A stretch of DNA of 64,000 nt, taken from positions 24,971,063 to 25,035,062 of the forward strand of contig CM037472.1 of assembly GCA_021014325.1 (NCBI GenBank). Reading direction: 5' to 3'. The position numbers were made by a program, and so were the translations under genes. Positions 10,526 to 21,650 of the stretch are shown piece after piece. A model generated the notes under the pieces. That model had not been told where the DNA came from. It ran no database searches and saw only the letters and a program-made list of their open reading frames with translations. Source of the DNA: Plazaster borealis. Lineage: Eukaryota; Echinodermata; Asteroidea; Forcipulatida; Labidiasteridae. Numbering within the stretch: position 1 is the stretch's first letter; every line of letters starts with the position of its first letter.

Positions 10526-10901
10526 TTAAAGGCACTGTACACATTTGGTAATTACTCAAAATATATATTAGCATAAAAACTGACTTGGTAATGAGCAACA
10601 GAGAGCTGTTGATAGTGTAAAACATTGTGAGAAACGACTCCCTTTTGAAGTAGCGTAGTTTTTGAGAAAGAGGTAATTTCTCACTAAAATAATGAAAACT
10701 TCTTGCAAGAAGCCTTTTATTCCTATCTGAAAGCACACAAATTTGTACAACAAGGGTGTTTTTTCTTTCATCATTTTCATGCAACTTCGATGACCAATTG
10801 AGCCCAAATTTTCACAGGCTTGTTATTTTATGCATATGTTGGGATACACCAAGTGAGAACACTGGTCTTTGACAATTACCAAACGTGTTCAGTGCCTTTA
10901 A
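10526..10901 (+). mobile_element. TTAA-flanked MITE, family A1, complete copy
   Basis: Termini are TTAA|AGGCACTGTACACATT and AACGTGTTCAGTGCCT|TTAA, forming about 28 bp of inverted repeat including TTTGGTAATT. The interior contains AACATTGTGAGAAACGACTC, AGAAAGAGGTAATTTCTCAC and CATATGTTGGGATACACC, which recur at 14770-15081, 35667-36036 and 37257-37598. There are no coding frames of transposase character. TTAA plus AGG termini suggest a Kolobok/T2-like or piggyBac-like parent. Confidence 0.85.
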
Positions 10902-11339
10902 AGGAATGGTACCTGATTCAAAGAGATGTAAAGTTCACACGTAAAGTTACCTACAATCGACCTACTGATCAAGTAGATAAAGTTACTAAATCCGCCTGAA
11001 AAACTTAACTTTTGAAATCTCCTACAACAAAAACTCACCAGTTCCCAGCAAACAGCGACTAAACAACCTGGTAACTCAACAAGTGAAATGTAACATGAAA
11101 ACAAATCATACATCATGACTATTAATTTTATCGTGCTGAAAGATCTGTTACAAATGACTTAGCAGTTGAAAGCTTTGAACCCAGCGTATTCTTTTGTTTA
11201 AAGGCAAAATGACAAAACGCAAACACTGCAGGTATGATGATCTACAGATTATGTTAACTGTTTAATTGTAACTCCATGATATAAAACTGTTCCAGGGAAT
11301 TTGGATATTATTTGTTCTGTAACGTTCCTTAAAGCGATA
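10902..11339. other. no gene seen
   Basis: Unique sequence between a MITE and a minus-strand SINE. No supported exon. Confidence 0.4.
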
Positions 11340-11588
11340 AGTGTAACTGGGTTCTTCATGTTATTACAATCACATTTATTTCAATGTTGCCATTAAATTA
11401 TGTGCATTATACATGTACAACAAACGAGACCAATGGCTTTACATCCAGTTCGAAGGACGAAGCAATAATGGTTAAGTGTCTTGCTTAAGGACACAAGTGT
11501 CAAGACCTGGACTTGAACCCACACTATGCTGATCAGAAACACCAGAGCTCAAGTCCAGTGAACTTGACCACTCGGTCACGACACGCCA
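11340..11588 (-). mobile_element. 5'-half SINE (family S1)
   Basis: Read on the minus strand it carries the class II tRNA-like head (TGGCGTGTCGTGACCGAGTG, a TTCAAGTCC-type B-box) and the body words CACTTGTGTCCTTAAGCAAG and CTTCGTCCTTCG. It continues to AAGAACCCAGTTACAC, and the 3' tail is absent. The head is more diverged than at 6642, so this is an older or 3'-truncated insertion. Confidence 0.8.
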
Positions 11589-12560
11589 CAAACATTGAAA
11601 ATCATCTCGTTTAACTTTGGAATCAGGGATCAGGAATCATTGATTCTCAGAACTTTATTCAGCACAGTTGAGTGAAACAGGTCGAGAGATAAATAATAAA
11701 CTAAGTAATGAAGAATAATTATTTGAAAAAAACCCCATGTGCCACATTCAAGTTTTCACCTTGACACTATCACTTTCTCCAGATACACTTTCTGCAGGTT
11801 TATCTCTGCTCATGGGTCTTAACAAATTATTTCACGCTCTAATTGAAATTTCCTACCCAAATCTTGTGCATTCTCTGGGGTGAAATACATGCCATAGAAT
11901 GCTTTTCAAGACACCACAAATGAAAAAGTCATTTGTAAAAGTCCACAAGGTTGAATGCAAGGAAACTGCTTTATCAGCCGATGTCATATTTATCAGTAAA
12001 AAAAAAAAGTAAAAAGAAAAAGAAAAGATTTAACCGCAACCCAAGAGCTGAAAAACGGTATTATGTTAAAGGGAAAGCATAACTGAGATATTCACCAGAT
12101 GAAAAATGTATCTAAATCTTACTCTGTCTGGTAGAAGATATTAAAGTATTAGTTATATTACTTATTTGAGTTTTTGATTACTCGTTTGACGATTTTGTTA
12201 AACAATGTCTTTAATTTCTCATATTCATGATCAGCCAATCAACCTGTTACAGTTAAGAAATACGTTTTTTAACAAGGTGTTTAAACCGTTTATGTTTTAC
12301 CCCCCTTTAAAGTCAAGTAATTTTAGACTAAGTGCCACTAAGTAACCCTGCACTTAAAATTGTGTTGAATTACTGCGGATTCAATTTCCTACAAAACAAA
12401 TCTTCAACAGATGGGTTTGAAATCTCCATGGAGGTTAACTGGAACAGCGTGTCAAAGGTTATATAGAACAACTGCTCTTTTCCTCATCATAAGAAAACAA
12501 ACGTTGGGATTACGATTTTTTGTCATTTACGAAAAACAACGTTTACTAACCTAATGATTC
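11589..12560. other. no gene seen
   Basis: AT-rich. A purine run lies at about 11998-12030. No repeat termini or exon signals I would defend. Confidence 0.4.
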
Positions 12561-12562
12561 TT

Positions 12563-12883
12563 ACAACATTGGTAATTGTCAAAGACCAGTATCCGCACTT
12601 TATCTGACCCAACATATACTTGAAACAATGAACCTGTGAAAGTTTAAGCTCAATCGGTCATCTGAGTCACAAGAAAATAGTGAACATTTTCACTGTTTTC
12701 AAAGACCAGGTTTTGGACTGGCAAGATCAAACCATGGATGAAAGAAACTTCTTTCCTCCATGGTCAAACTAATTGTTTGACTAATTTCCCAACACCAATA
12801 TTTGATGAGAAATTTTTCACCATGACCATTTTTACACCATGTAGGTCCCCTAAGTAGTGCGCAATCTTACCAATGTTGTGGGC
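12563..12883 (+). mobile_element. foldback MITE, family C, with central palindrome
   Basis: It is bounded by ACAACATTGGTAA (12565-12577) and the inverted TTACCAATGTTGT (about 12869-12881). Inside are GTCAAAGACCAG near the left and CTCCATGGT-type sequence in the middle. Related copies start at 44368 and 45760, sharing TTGGTAA then CAAAGACCAG. A 32-nt imperfect palindrome at 12732-12763 forms the centre. Confidence 0.65.
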
Positions 12884-12935
12884 ACCCTCCAACAAAATAA
12901 CTCACACCTCTTGTCATCTCTTTTTGTATAACACC

Positions 12936-13124
12936 TGGGCCCAATTTCATCAAGCATGTAAGCACAAAAACTTGCTAAGCACAGAAAACTCTTGCTTAAG
13001 AAAAATAGGTTACCAGCCAAAATACCATACAGTTACCACTGTTGTGACTGCATGGAACCCCACTCATTTCTTGCATAGCAAAAAAATTTGCTGAGCAGAA
13101 TTTTCTACTAAACAACTCTGGGCC
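12936..13124 (+). mobile_element. GGGCC-type foldback MITE, copy 1
   Basis: It begins TGGGCCCAATTTCAT and ends CTCTGGGCC. The middle carries ACCAGCCAAAATACCATAC, a core shared with 41146-41341 and, inverted or variant, with 40510-40782 and 53614-53807. Repeated TGCTAAGCA/TGCTTAAG words make it partly palindromic. Confidence 0.75.
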
Positions 13125-13372
13125 AAATTTCATGGCTCTGCTCAACCGCAAGCAAAGAGTCAGCATTTACCGAAGCAGGGAATACTGCACTTACGTCAAG
13201 CGTATTTTACAGGTTAGCAGGGAATTTCTGCTTGTGCGTGTGCGTAGTCCACGTTACTAGGCATTCTTCGCTTACACAGCTAGTGCAGAAATTTGGCACC
13301 TGCCCTGTAAGCGAAGAATGGTGATCGCAAGCCCAGAATTTGGCGGTAAGCAGAGCCATGAAATTGGGCCCT
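13120..13372. mobile_element. GGGCC-type foldback MITE, variant copy 2
   Basis: Inverted termini GGGCCAAATTTCATGGCTCT (left) and the complement of AGAGCCATGAAATTGGGCCC (right) match over about 23 bp with one mismatch. The interior differs from copy 1, with CATTCTTCGCTTACA and an inverted TGTAAGCGAAGAATG. It abuts copy 1, sharing GGGCC. A degraded relative is at 56510-56700. Confidence 0.8.
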
Positions 13373-13898
13373 GATTGCAATTATAAAAATATCAGTTTAC
13401 AAATAAACTCTCGCAAAGAACACTGATGCGAATGACTGCAACAATTTGTATTTATTTCAATAACTTTTCATCTCTTATTAAAAAAGTCCTTTAGGAGACA
13501 GTTGCTGGCGTAAATGCATGGTTTGTGTACATTACAAGCAATACGCCCAGTCATGGTCTAAACTTCAATTAAAATCCAACATAGCTTTCGTATAATTTGA
13601 GCCTCGAATAGCAAGACTAACTTTTTAAACAAAACCTGGGTTATGTCCTCAAGTTCTGAAATTATTGGTACACACACATGAATCGCCTGGACATTATCAC
13701 ACCAAACCATGAGAGGAATGACTACTCTCCTGGGTACCACATGTTCAAGATAACAGGAGGGAATAAAAAGAAACCCCAAATGAACAACAGTCCATGATAT
13801 TTATGACATCTGACAGAACAGAATGTATGACAGAAAACTCAATAAATGGTAGGCCTACCACATATCTACCGTCACATATGCAGTTTTATCAACTTTTT
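13373..13898. other. no gene seen
   Basis: Unique AT-rich sequence. A 73-codon minus-strand open stretch at 13558-13779 has no splice support or recognisable domain. Confidence 0.4.
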
Positions 13899-15081
13899 TT
13901 AAAGGCAGGGTTTACAGTGGAGTGGCCTTTTTAGTTTCCGATCTAATGGACGCTGGGCTGCGCAGAATTGAAATTAAAAAACTCTCAAGACAGCCACTTC
14001 GCAGAAGTGTGCGCATACGGGCCAGACAACAGCTGTTGGCATTGTGATGATGAGGGTATACTTTTGGTAATTACTCTACAAGTTCGTCGGCGTTTTCACG
14101 AAGTGACGAATCCGTGCAAAATTTTGTTTTACAGCATTTTGTGTTTTTGCATTTTTTAAAATGTATTTGGTGTCCTTAACAATTCTGCAAAGTTTTAAGT
14201 CTTGAAAGCTTATAGTTTTTTAAATACGCTAATTGCATAAACGGCGAATCAGTCAGCTTCACGGATTTGCGTTTTCACGAACCGGCGAATAACCTTTTCC
14301 CCAGGGTTAATTTGTAATGCTACTACCGCTTAAGCGCGCTTGTCAACGTCGTCACCGCGCCCTGTGTGTGGCGAATCCGATGTTTACAGCATTTTGCGTT
14401 TTCACGAACCGGCGAATCCGAGACCCCCCACAAGGTTTTCACGAACTGGCGAATCTTGTGTGTGGTGAATCCGCGCTCTGTGTGTGGCGAATCCGGGGTG
14501 CTCACCATTTTGCATTTTCACGAACCGGCGAATAAGTTTTGAACCAAACAGCATTCTAACAAAGCATCACAATAAAGAAATAAGTATCTAGTCATGTTAT
14601 TTAACTTATACACTACCGTATCACTAAAAAATATTTAACACTTTCAATTAAAAGACTGGCGAAAACACAGTTTTTAAATGTGACCAACTTCAAAAGCGTT
14701 TTTCTCAAAACGCTGTTTTTCAGCTGCGTGGGCGGATTCGCCGGTTCGTGAAAACGCCGACGAGTTAATGACCATAAAAACTTTGGTAAGGAACACTGAA
14801 GAGTTTATGGTAGTATAAAACACTGTGAGAAACGACTCCCTTTGAAGAAGTTTAGTTTTTATAGAGAAAGAGATAATTTTCACCCCAAAAGTTTGAATAT
14901 TGACTGCCTTTCTCAGGCATCTGAAAGCACACAATTCTATGCAACAAGGGTATTTTCTTGCAACTACCATGACCAATTGAGCCAAAATTGTTCACAGGTT
15001 TGTTATTTTATGCATATGTTGGGATACGCCAAGTGAGGATACTGGTCTTTGACAATTACCAAAAGTATACCCTGCCTTTAA
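13899..15081 (+). mobile_element. TTAA MITE (family A1) interrupted by other sequence
   Basis: The right part (14763-15081) matches the complete copy at 10526-10901 and ends ACCAAAAGTATACCCTGCCT|TTAA. Left TIR sequence TATACTTTTGGTAATTACTC sits at 14058-14077. A second piece, TTAA|AGGCAGGG, lies at 13899-13910, so about 140 bp of foreign sequence may also separate the first bases of the TIR from the rest. The main interruption is the element at 14085-14762. The left boundary at 13899 is inferred. Confidence 0.6.
14085..14762 (+). mobile_element. 678-bp nested DNA element with CGTCGGCG termini
   Basis: Termini CGTCGGCGTTTTCACG (14085) and the inverted CGTGAAAACGCCGACG (ending 14762) are exact over 16 bp. 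The flanking AGTT at 14081-14084 and 14763-14766 looks like a 4-bp target duplication. Excision rejoins the surrounding MITE. The word CACGAACCGGCGAAT or near recurs at 14276, 14403, 14440 and 14519 and inverted at 14736-14750, and a GTGTGTGGCGAATCC word recurs twice. It is much richer in CpG than its surroundings. No transposase; superfamily unassigned. Confidence 0.75.
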
Positions 15082-17652
15082 GTATCTAAAACCACCCATA
15101 AATATTTCAAAATATGCATGGACATGCAGGCTTATACTCAAAATATTTTGAGTTGATTAGAATTATTGATTTTATTAAAAATCACTCTCAAAGTTACAAA
15201 TTCAACAACTGGACGGAAAAGGCAGATAAGTTTTGTTGTTGATTTATTTAGAGGATTTTGAAGTTGATATATATTTTTAAACACCACATTAATCTACTCA
15301 AATTTATTGTCAGTATAGGCCCTAAGCCTGCATATTCATTCAGGTGTTGAAACACTTTTGGGTGAATGACACAAAAACTTGGTATACAATGTGGCATTTT
15401 AAAAACAGGTTTGCAAAAACTAAAACACTGTAACGGATCTCTGATAACGAGATTCCTAAACTCCCATGTTGTCTGCTCCCTGATATTGCACCAAATGTTT
15501 GTTATTCCTTTGGATAATGTCAAGGGAGGGGGGATAGACCTTTTGGATTTCAGGAGGGAAACAAATTACAAAAATAGTTCATCACAGGAAAGCATTTATT
15601 TGGATTTAGGAGAAATTTTATCAGTTGTGAGAGACAAATATTTCAAAATTAGCGACACATTATTGTCACGGTTTCCATGAGAGCGTTGGTGGAAATCCAA
15701 TTCTTACATTAGACTGACTCTCGGACTTGGTTCATATATAATGGGGTCCGACACAAAAAATAAATCAATCTTTATGTTCTTCTTGCCCTTTAATGGCAAA
15801 ATGAAGCCTCTTCAAAGTACAAAGAATACCAAAACCTAAACAAAACTTTCTTTAATTCTGAATTGACTTTCAATGGATTTGTGTAGTCTATTTGCACTAC
15901 ATTTATATTCATCTTGAGTGAAACTGATGATGCCCCCCCCAAAGTAGACTTAATCAGGCAAAAGCATACCCAGATCAAATTGTAATAACTTTGAAATCAC
16001 AGGCGTATGGGGTACTCTTTGGTTAAGGGGGGGGGGGGGTTGGCAGAGGGGTTAATTTACCCCAAATGTTACAAAGATAAAAACACAAGTAGGCCTACCA
16101 ATTTCTAATACCCGCAAAAGGGAATTTTTTGCTTTCTCTGCCCATTTTATTTTCTCTCACCTGTTTTACCCGAATTTGGGAGGGTAGTTGCCCACCTAGG
16201 TCGCACGTCTATGTTTGAAGTTGTGGACTATTTCAGAAAGATCATTCCTCCATTTTTTTTTTTTTTTAAACGACAGCATTTAATCAAAAAATGGGGGTTT
16301 GAAATGCCGAAAATGGCTGACTACATGTCCATGCTGTGTATTCAGTCTCTGGAACTAAACCAAAAGAAAATCACTTTAAAAACATTATCCGAGCCTGTTA
16401 CTTCCATTTGGAGCTCCGTCAACTTGTTTATGTGCAAGGACAGCAGCCAGGGTCTTCAAGTGGGACCTGTTCACCCTGATAATTGCCTCTGGATTATTAA
16501 TAGGTAATCTTGCCAGTGGGGGTGATACTGCACCCTTGAGTTCAAGTTATGAGCGAGAGTAAAGACATCAGAGAGTGAATTAAGACTGTTTCCTCCTGGC
16601 AGTCTGGAAATAAACTTGATGGAATTGCTGCCTGAGATGGAACCACAGAACGGGTCCCTCATGGTTGTACATAGAGGAATTGAATTAAAGAATGGGAAGG
16701 GGAGAGCGAGTCCGTTTTCACAGACATGATTGATTAATAGTGATGATTAAATCACAACTTAGTATTACATCCATACAAGTCAATGACATCGAAAAACATG
16801 TGAGAGGATTATTTTTTTTTTCAACAGCTTTGATCAATTATGGAGCTGGAAACGTACGTAAATGTAGGAGATTAGTTGTTGGTAATCAGCAACCTTTGAA
16901 GGCAATTTCCTTTTTTTTTACGTTAATTGTTTTGGTTTAGAGAAGACCCAGCAGTTTTTGAACTCTCCATGCTCACAAAGTCACCAGGCAATCCTTAGCA
17001 CTGGGTCCAAACTGATTAAGTAACCGATCCAACATGGTAGTTCAAGAAAAACGGAAAAAGCTTACTAAGTTCACAAATTCAAACTGACAAATTAGCACAA
17101 CTCCTTGTTTTAATCATGGCAGCTCATCTAATCATATTACATCAGAGTAATGCCATCATTGCCCTCAAGGACCGTCCAAAGTTTTCAACATTTTCAAGCT
17201 CATATGGACTGTAGGCCTACTACTTTTAAGGACCCCCCCTCCCCCCAAAGTACTACTTGTCAAAACAATTCTTTCAAAATTGATGCACATTATTTATTGA
17301 TCAACATCTTATAGGCCTACACCCTTTATAGTCATAAAGTGGTCTCCGACCCTATCCCCTGTCATACTCTTTATATAATTTTGAAAACTTTTGATGGCCC
17401 CTTTAGCTACATTAAAAAAATAAAGTATTTCCTTTATTGCATATTCTCTTAAGAAGTTGAAAATTTGAGACCGTTTTCATGTTTATAAGCTGCCAACACT
17501 ATACACTTGAAGCCTTCCATGTGTTCCACTGGATCATAAGAGCAAAGGTTTGACATATGCCCCCAGGCTACTAACCTCCTAACACATAATACATGTACAT
17601 GTATGCTAATACTGGTTGACCACTAATGCTGCCCTCATTCTACCTATTCCAG
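15082..17652. other. mostly unassigned; one GC-richer patch
   Basis: A unique patch at about 16290-16680 is open on both strands. The plus strand includes MADYMSMLCIQSLELNQ and runs to a stop at 16507. The minus strand has an acceptor-like GGTTCCATCTCAG leading into SNSIKFISRLPGGNSLNS. Neither strand has a convincing matching donor. A 13-nt G run lies at 16027-16039. The stretch ends in the pyrimidine tract of the exon at 17653. Confidence 0.35.
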
Positions 17653-17783
17653 GTATTGATACAGATGTTATGAATTACGATTCAGTAGTACAACCAGCCA
17701 GGCCTGAAATGCTGCTCCATCACCACCGTGGCCCACCAGGCATCTATAACTTGAATGTTGTAAGATTACTGCCAAGAACAAGT
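17653..17783 (+). CDS. putative internal exon, unknown protein
   Basis: It is preceded by a good acceptor (GCCCTCATTCTACCTATTCCAG) and followed by AAGT|GTAAGC. The open frame enters with two carried bases and reads GIDTDVMNYDSVVQPARP, then EMLLHHHRGPPGIY, then NLNVVRLLPRTS. The His triplet followed by Arg-Gly-Pro-Pro and the Pro/Arg-rich ends look like a loop or cytoplasmic region; no membrane segment or known motif. If GTAAGC is the donor the exon ends in phase 0 at 17783. A weaker donor two bases earlier would end it in phase 1. The next candidate exon is at 18555-18603. Better supported than most here because both splice signals and composition agree. Confidence 0.5.
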
Positions 17784-18554
17784 GTAAGCTATTTCATTTA
17801 TGCCCCATAGGCTTCAGGAAAAACCTCAACTCATGCTCAACTCAACCAGGAAAAGTCTGAACATTTTCTTCATGGTTGCAAAAGGTGCCTGTAATACGCC
17901 CGTTGCTGCTTTCTTTAAAAAACACAAAATGATCAATGTGAAAACAAGCCTTGCCTTGTTTTCAATTAATGAAGGTATCAATCATCTACAGAGATATTTC
18001 TGTTTGAGGAAGTATCCTTTAAAAATATAGTCGACGACGGTTATTCCAAAATCATGAAGCAATTGTACACCTTCCCTTTAAACATGTGGTCCAGGGTTTA
18101 AGGGATATGATGTCCCCTGTGGACAAGTGAAGGATAACGGTGTAATGTTCCTTCCCATGCTCTAATACTCAATACTGGACAGAATTGAGATTAGTTCTGA
18201 CAGACTGGAGGGGGCGGGGTTGAGGGTTACTTCTCAAAGGAAAATACTTCAAAATAGTTGTTGAGGAACCTTAAAAAGAAAAGGAATGATATTGATTAAG
18301 ATGATTTTGTATTTACTTTGTTTTAAGTATTAAAGTAGGACAGAAGGTGAAGAAGAACCCAGGTCCTCCACAACCAATTCCTCAGATTGGGGAACTTTGG
18401 AACTACTTACTGCCAGGTGGCAGCAGACATGTTGCGTAAATTTCAATTGTTTACCCAGTTCTGAGCATGTGCACATCTCCTGTCGAAGTGGTTAAGGGGC
18501 AAGTGTTTCAGTTTGGATTGTTTGGTTGGGTTGCAACCACCTTGTGTGCCTCAG

Positions 18555-18603
18555 TTTGGCAGAAGATATTATTGCCGTCCAAGGATTTCCTGATTGGGGA
18601 AAC
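18555..18603 (+). CDS. weak candidate small exon
   Basis: It lies between CTTGTGTGCCTCAG and GGAAAC|GTAAGT, a strong donor. One frame reads LAEDIIAVQGFPDWGN and ends in phase 0. A second acceptor (TTTGGCAG) eight bases downstream would shorten it to 41 nt, and that start is phase-compatible with the alternative donor of the exon at 17653. A different frame is open for about 46 codons from an ATG upstream and stops (TAA) across the donor, so the frame choice is uncertain. Short length makes chance likely. Confidence 0.25.
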
Positions 18604-19133
18604 GTAAGTCTACAGTGGGAGAGAGTGTTCCATTCAGGGTTTAAGTATATCCTGTTTGAGATAGTTACAATCTAAATGACAATGACCCTGAAAGCCTTAG
18701 TTAGTTGTAATGGTAGAAGTAGTAGACAGGAACAGTCTTTGCCATCAGTACGGGTTTCTCCATAAGACACCACTGACGTTTATCCTCAATTCGAGTAAAG
18801 ACAACAAAGTATACATCCTACTTGGTGAAGTATTGGGTGACAATAGTGATGCCGACATTTGACATGTTAATTATCCTAAAAGACTGTAGATGTGGCACCC
18901 ACTCCTTGAGCATGGCCCTCCTCCTCCCCCACATATGAGTCATATCATTGCACAACAACAACTAAGCATGTGAGTCAGTGGTATAATACATTTTTATATT
19001 TGCACTCAGTGCAAAAAATTGTTTGGCTCAGTGCCCTATTCTGCACATGCTGACTTACACACTCTAAATGTAACAAGCAAACACATCACAATGCTAAGTC
19101 TTGCAGACATAGCACAGGTACCGGGCTGTCGTT
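18604..19133. other. no gene seen
   Basis: Unique sequence leading into the G-rich minisatellite. No repeat termini seen. Confidence 0.4.
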
Positions 19134-19358
19134 TTGGGGGAGGAGTAGAGGGAGTTGGGGAAGGGGGTTAGGGAGGGTGCCTTCCATTTTGGGGGAGGGG
19201 CAGAGGGAGTTGGGGGACGGGGGTTGGGGAGGGTCTGCCATTTTGGGGGAGGGGCAGAGGGAATTGGGGGACGGGGGTTGGGGAGGGTCTGCCATTTGGG
19301 GGGAGGGGCAGAGGGAGTTGGGGAGGGGCAGAGGGAGTTGGGGAGGGAATTGGGGAGG
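19134..19358. repeat. G-rich minisatellite, 54-bp unit
   Basis: The phrase CCATTTTGGGGG/CCATTTGGGG followed by AGGGGCAGAGGGA recurs at 19184, 19238 and 19292, i.e. every 54 bp, with a shorter degenerate unit on either side. As 54 is divisible by 3, all frames give repetitive open stretches on both strands (for example PPQPPSPNSLCPSPK on the minus). These are artefacts of the repeat. Closely spaced G runs on the plus strand make G-quadruplex formation plausible. Confidence 0.9.
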
Positions 19359-20327
19359 TGTAAATTAAACCATAAAATATCATAGTTCCTTTCTTAAAGA
19401 TATTAAAGATATTAACCTTAAAAGTGGCTCTAATGATGCATGTTTTGTTGACATTAAGATAAATCAAATTATGGTGATTTGACATTCCCCTAAATACGGT
19501 GCAGCATAATACAAAGGGTTCAACAGAAATCGATTCTACTCACCTCAAATTCAATAGGTGGGGATGTTTCCACAGAGTCCCATCCTCCCAAAAAAAATCT
19601 TCATTGACTTTTGTTGGTAGGCCATCTTTACCCTGCCATCATCAGCGCAATCTGGTTCCTTCCTCCATGGCTGGATAAGCCGCAGCCTTTCACTGTTGCT
19701 TGCACTAATGATCACAGGTTCAATTTCACTTCAAAGTTATCTTTCTTTGTTTATGGATTTCCTCCATATCACACAACCTAATATAGGATTCCTTACAGCC
19801 GAGACATGTATAAAATGCCTCCTTAAAGATGTTGCTGCCATAACAACAGTAGTATAGTCACTCTTCTATGTACACAGCAAACCAAGCAGCTCTCTTCATC
19901 AAAATCAGTTCTTCCCCCAACACCCTTGGGTGATTTTCTAGGATGCTTCCTCACTCCAACAAAATTCAGCACCCAAACTGTTGAACTCTAAATGATGGTG
20001 TGCCTGATCCCATGTAAAGCGTAATCAGTTAAAAAGTGCAGTCCGCAGTCCGACAGAATCAGGCAAAATATGCAGTTGGATTTTGAAGGGTTGGGAATGG
20101 TTATGGGTTGGTGATGACTTTCAGTTATGCATCTTCCAAGGATCCAAAAGAAATGTTCAGTTCACTGACAACTCATGCCTCATCCCATCAGTAAACAAAA
20201 TAAAAAAATAAAGCAGAGACAAGGACCATATCATCACACACAAACAGCACCAAGTCCCTCTCCAGTCCTACAGTTGTATCCTCCTTTTTCTTGGAATTTG
20301 TTTGAGACCTGATGCCAAGCTTCATAA
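19359..20327 (-). other. possible 3' UTR of the minus-strand terminal exon
   Basis: If 20328-20422 is a terminal exon, its 3' UTR runs toward lower coordinates through this stretch. I could not find a convincing minus-strand AATAAA (plus TTTATT) close to the stop, so the length is undefined. No other feature seen. Confidence 0.25.
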
Positions 20328-20422
20328 TTATTGAAGCAAAGGCAGAGAGGTCCGGATGCGGATTTTCTGCAGACCGGGATCAGTGCCAAGGTTGACGGTT
20401 GGAGGGATGCACTCTCCAGTAT
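20328..20422 (-). CDS. putative terminal exon, unknown protein
   Basis: The minus-strand acceptor is strong: CCCTTAATTTCATTCTGCAG immediately before 20422. With two carried bases (phase 1 entry) the frame gives TGECIPPTVNLGTDPG, then LQKIRIRTSLPLLQ and a TAA at 20328-20330. One Cys in an ECIPP setting and a basic beta-like tail suggest a secreted or structured C-terminus, but no family is recognised. The entry phase matches the exit phase of the exon at 56987-57065; joining them would make an Asp codon at the junction and one very long intron. Other exons between them may have been missed. Chance cannot be excluded at 30 codons. Confidence 0.45.
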
Positions 20423-20913
20423 CTGCAGAATGAAATTAAGGGAAATGGAGAGAAAGTTGGATTGGGATGGAGGTGGATGATGGGGAGAAGGTGGGGACAG
20501 AACCAGAGAATCGATGTATGAGGGGAGAGGGGAATATAAAAACAGGAAGGGAAAACAGCATTAGAGGATTTCAATTATTGACAGTTAATTGCGACAAAAA
20601 CGAAGAGCAGTTTTTGTCAACGTCTGACCATTCAACTTAAAGAAAGAAGATGGGCTGAGAAAAACAATTTTCAAACATGCATGTATAGAGGCTCCTTTGT
20701 TCAAGCAAGCTTCCTTATCATAAGTGTGACCTCTTCTTATGAAATAGAGTAAAGTTAAATACACACTACACATAGCCACCCCCAAAAAAAGTTAATGCAT
20801 GAATTTTTTTGACATGTTTGTATGTATATTTCAAAGTGAGAAAATAGAATTAGCTGTTGCAAACTGCTTACCAAGCAAAAGGACCTATGGTATAAATGCA
20901 AAAAAATATAGTT
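20423..20913. other. no gene seen
   Basis: Intron-like sequence upstream of the terminal exon on the minus strand, beginning with its pyrimidine tract. No repeats identified. Confidence 0.4.
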
Positions 20914-21008
20914 AATGGCCTGAAGTTTCGACCCTAGCACAGTCTTTCTCGAAGGCTAAAAAAAAGACTCTGAGAATGACTCTGCTTGGGTCGAAACGTC
21001 AGGCTATT
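20914..21008. repeat. 95-bp palindromic element
   Basis: The left arm AATGGCCTGAAGTTTCGACC (20914) and the right arm, the complement of AATAGCCTGACGTTTCGACC ending at 21008, form about 43-bp inverted arms around a short spacer. Both arms include an AGTC(T/A)TTCTC word. It looks like a minimal foldback MITE. Confidence 0.8.
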
Positions 21009-21467
21009 AAACAAAAAATATATATTTCAAAGTGTTAAGCTACTGTTTCAGAAATTTTATCAGTACAGCTTTCAGAAAAATTATGACCTCGAAGTTATCA
21101 AAAATTGTATGTAGTTCTCATTTTGTGGGAGCCAGTCGTGATTTCAATTCCAGACACCCCCATACAGTTCCCACCACAACCTGTCTCCACAAGGATGTCA
21201 GAGTAAAATACCGGTCAGTGTCATTTTTAAAAATTATTTTTGCTTTCCACTTTCCTAACTGTACAACCTTTGGTTGACATGTGGTTTTTTATGTTTTCTT
21301 TCGTTGAATTGGTTTTGATTGTACATATCCTGATTAATCACTAACATTCATGTGCAACACGTCCTGGGTCCCCATTGAAGTCACAGTGTGCCAAACTCTT
21401 ATTTTGCCAACATCTTTCCTCCCAGAACTTACTTGTAAAAGTCCTTCAATAAGATTTTGGCTTCAAT
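21009..21467. other. no gene seen
   Basis: Unique AT-rich DNA with no splice-supported open frame. Confidence 0.4.
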
Positions 21468-21650
21468 TATAGAACCATTTTTTTCTGTGAAATATTTCCC
21501 TCTGAAATGAAGCCATATTCAAGAAAACTGTATCTGAAAACAAACAAAAAACCCAGAACCCAAACCACAACAGCTGATTTCTGTAGAATGTTATACCAAA
21601 TTTAAGGACAATGTGTTTACATGCTAAATAATTGTGCAAGGTTTAAATGG
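21468..21650 (+). mobile_element. family B MITE fragment
   Basis: It shares CCATTTTTTTCTGTGAAATA, CTCTGAAATGAAGCCATATT, GTATCTGAAAACA, CAACAGCTGATTTC and GACAATGTGTTTACATGC with 800-1078 and 3985-4216. The right third and the TTAA terminus are missing. Confidence 0.65.

Noticed and set aside
14317..14535. Overlapping open frames on both strands in the CpG-rich element
   Set aside because: They arise from the repeated CACGAACCGGCGAAT words and have no transposase features.
19086..19485. Proline/serine- and glycine-rich open frames on both strands
   Set aside because: They are translations of the 54-bp G-rich minisatellite.
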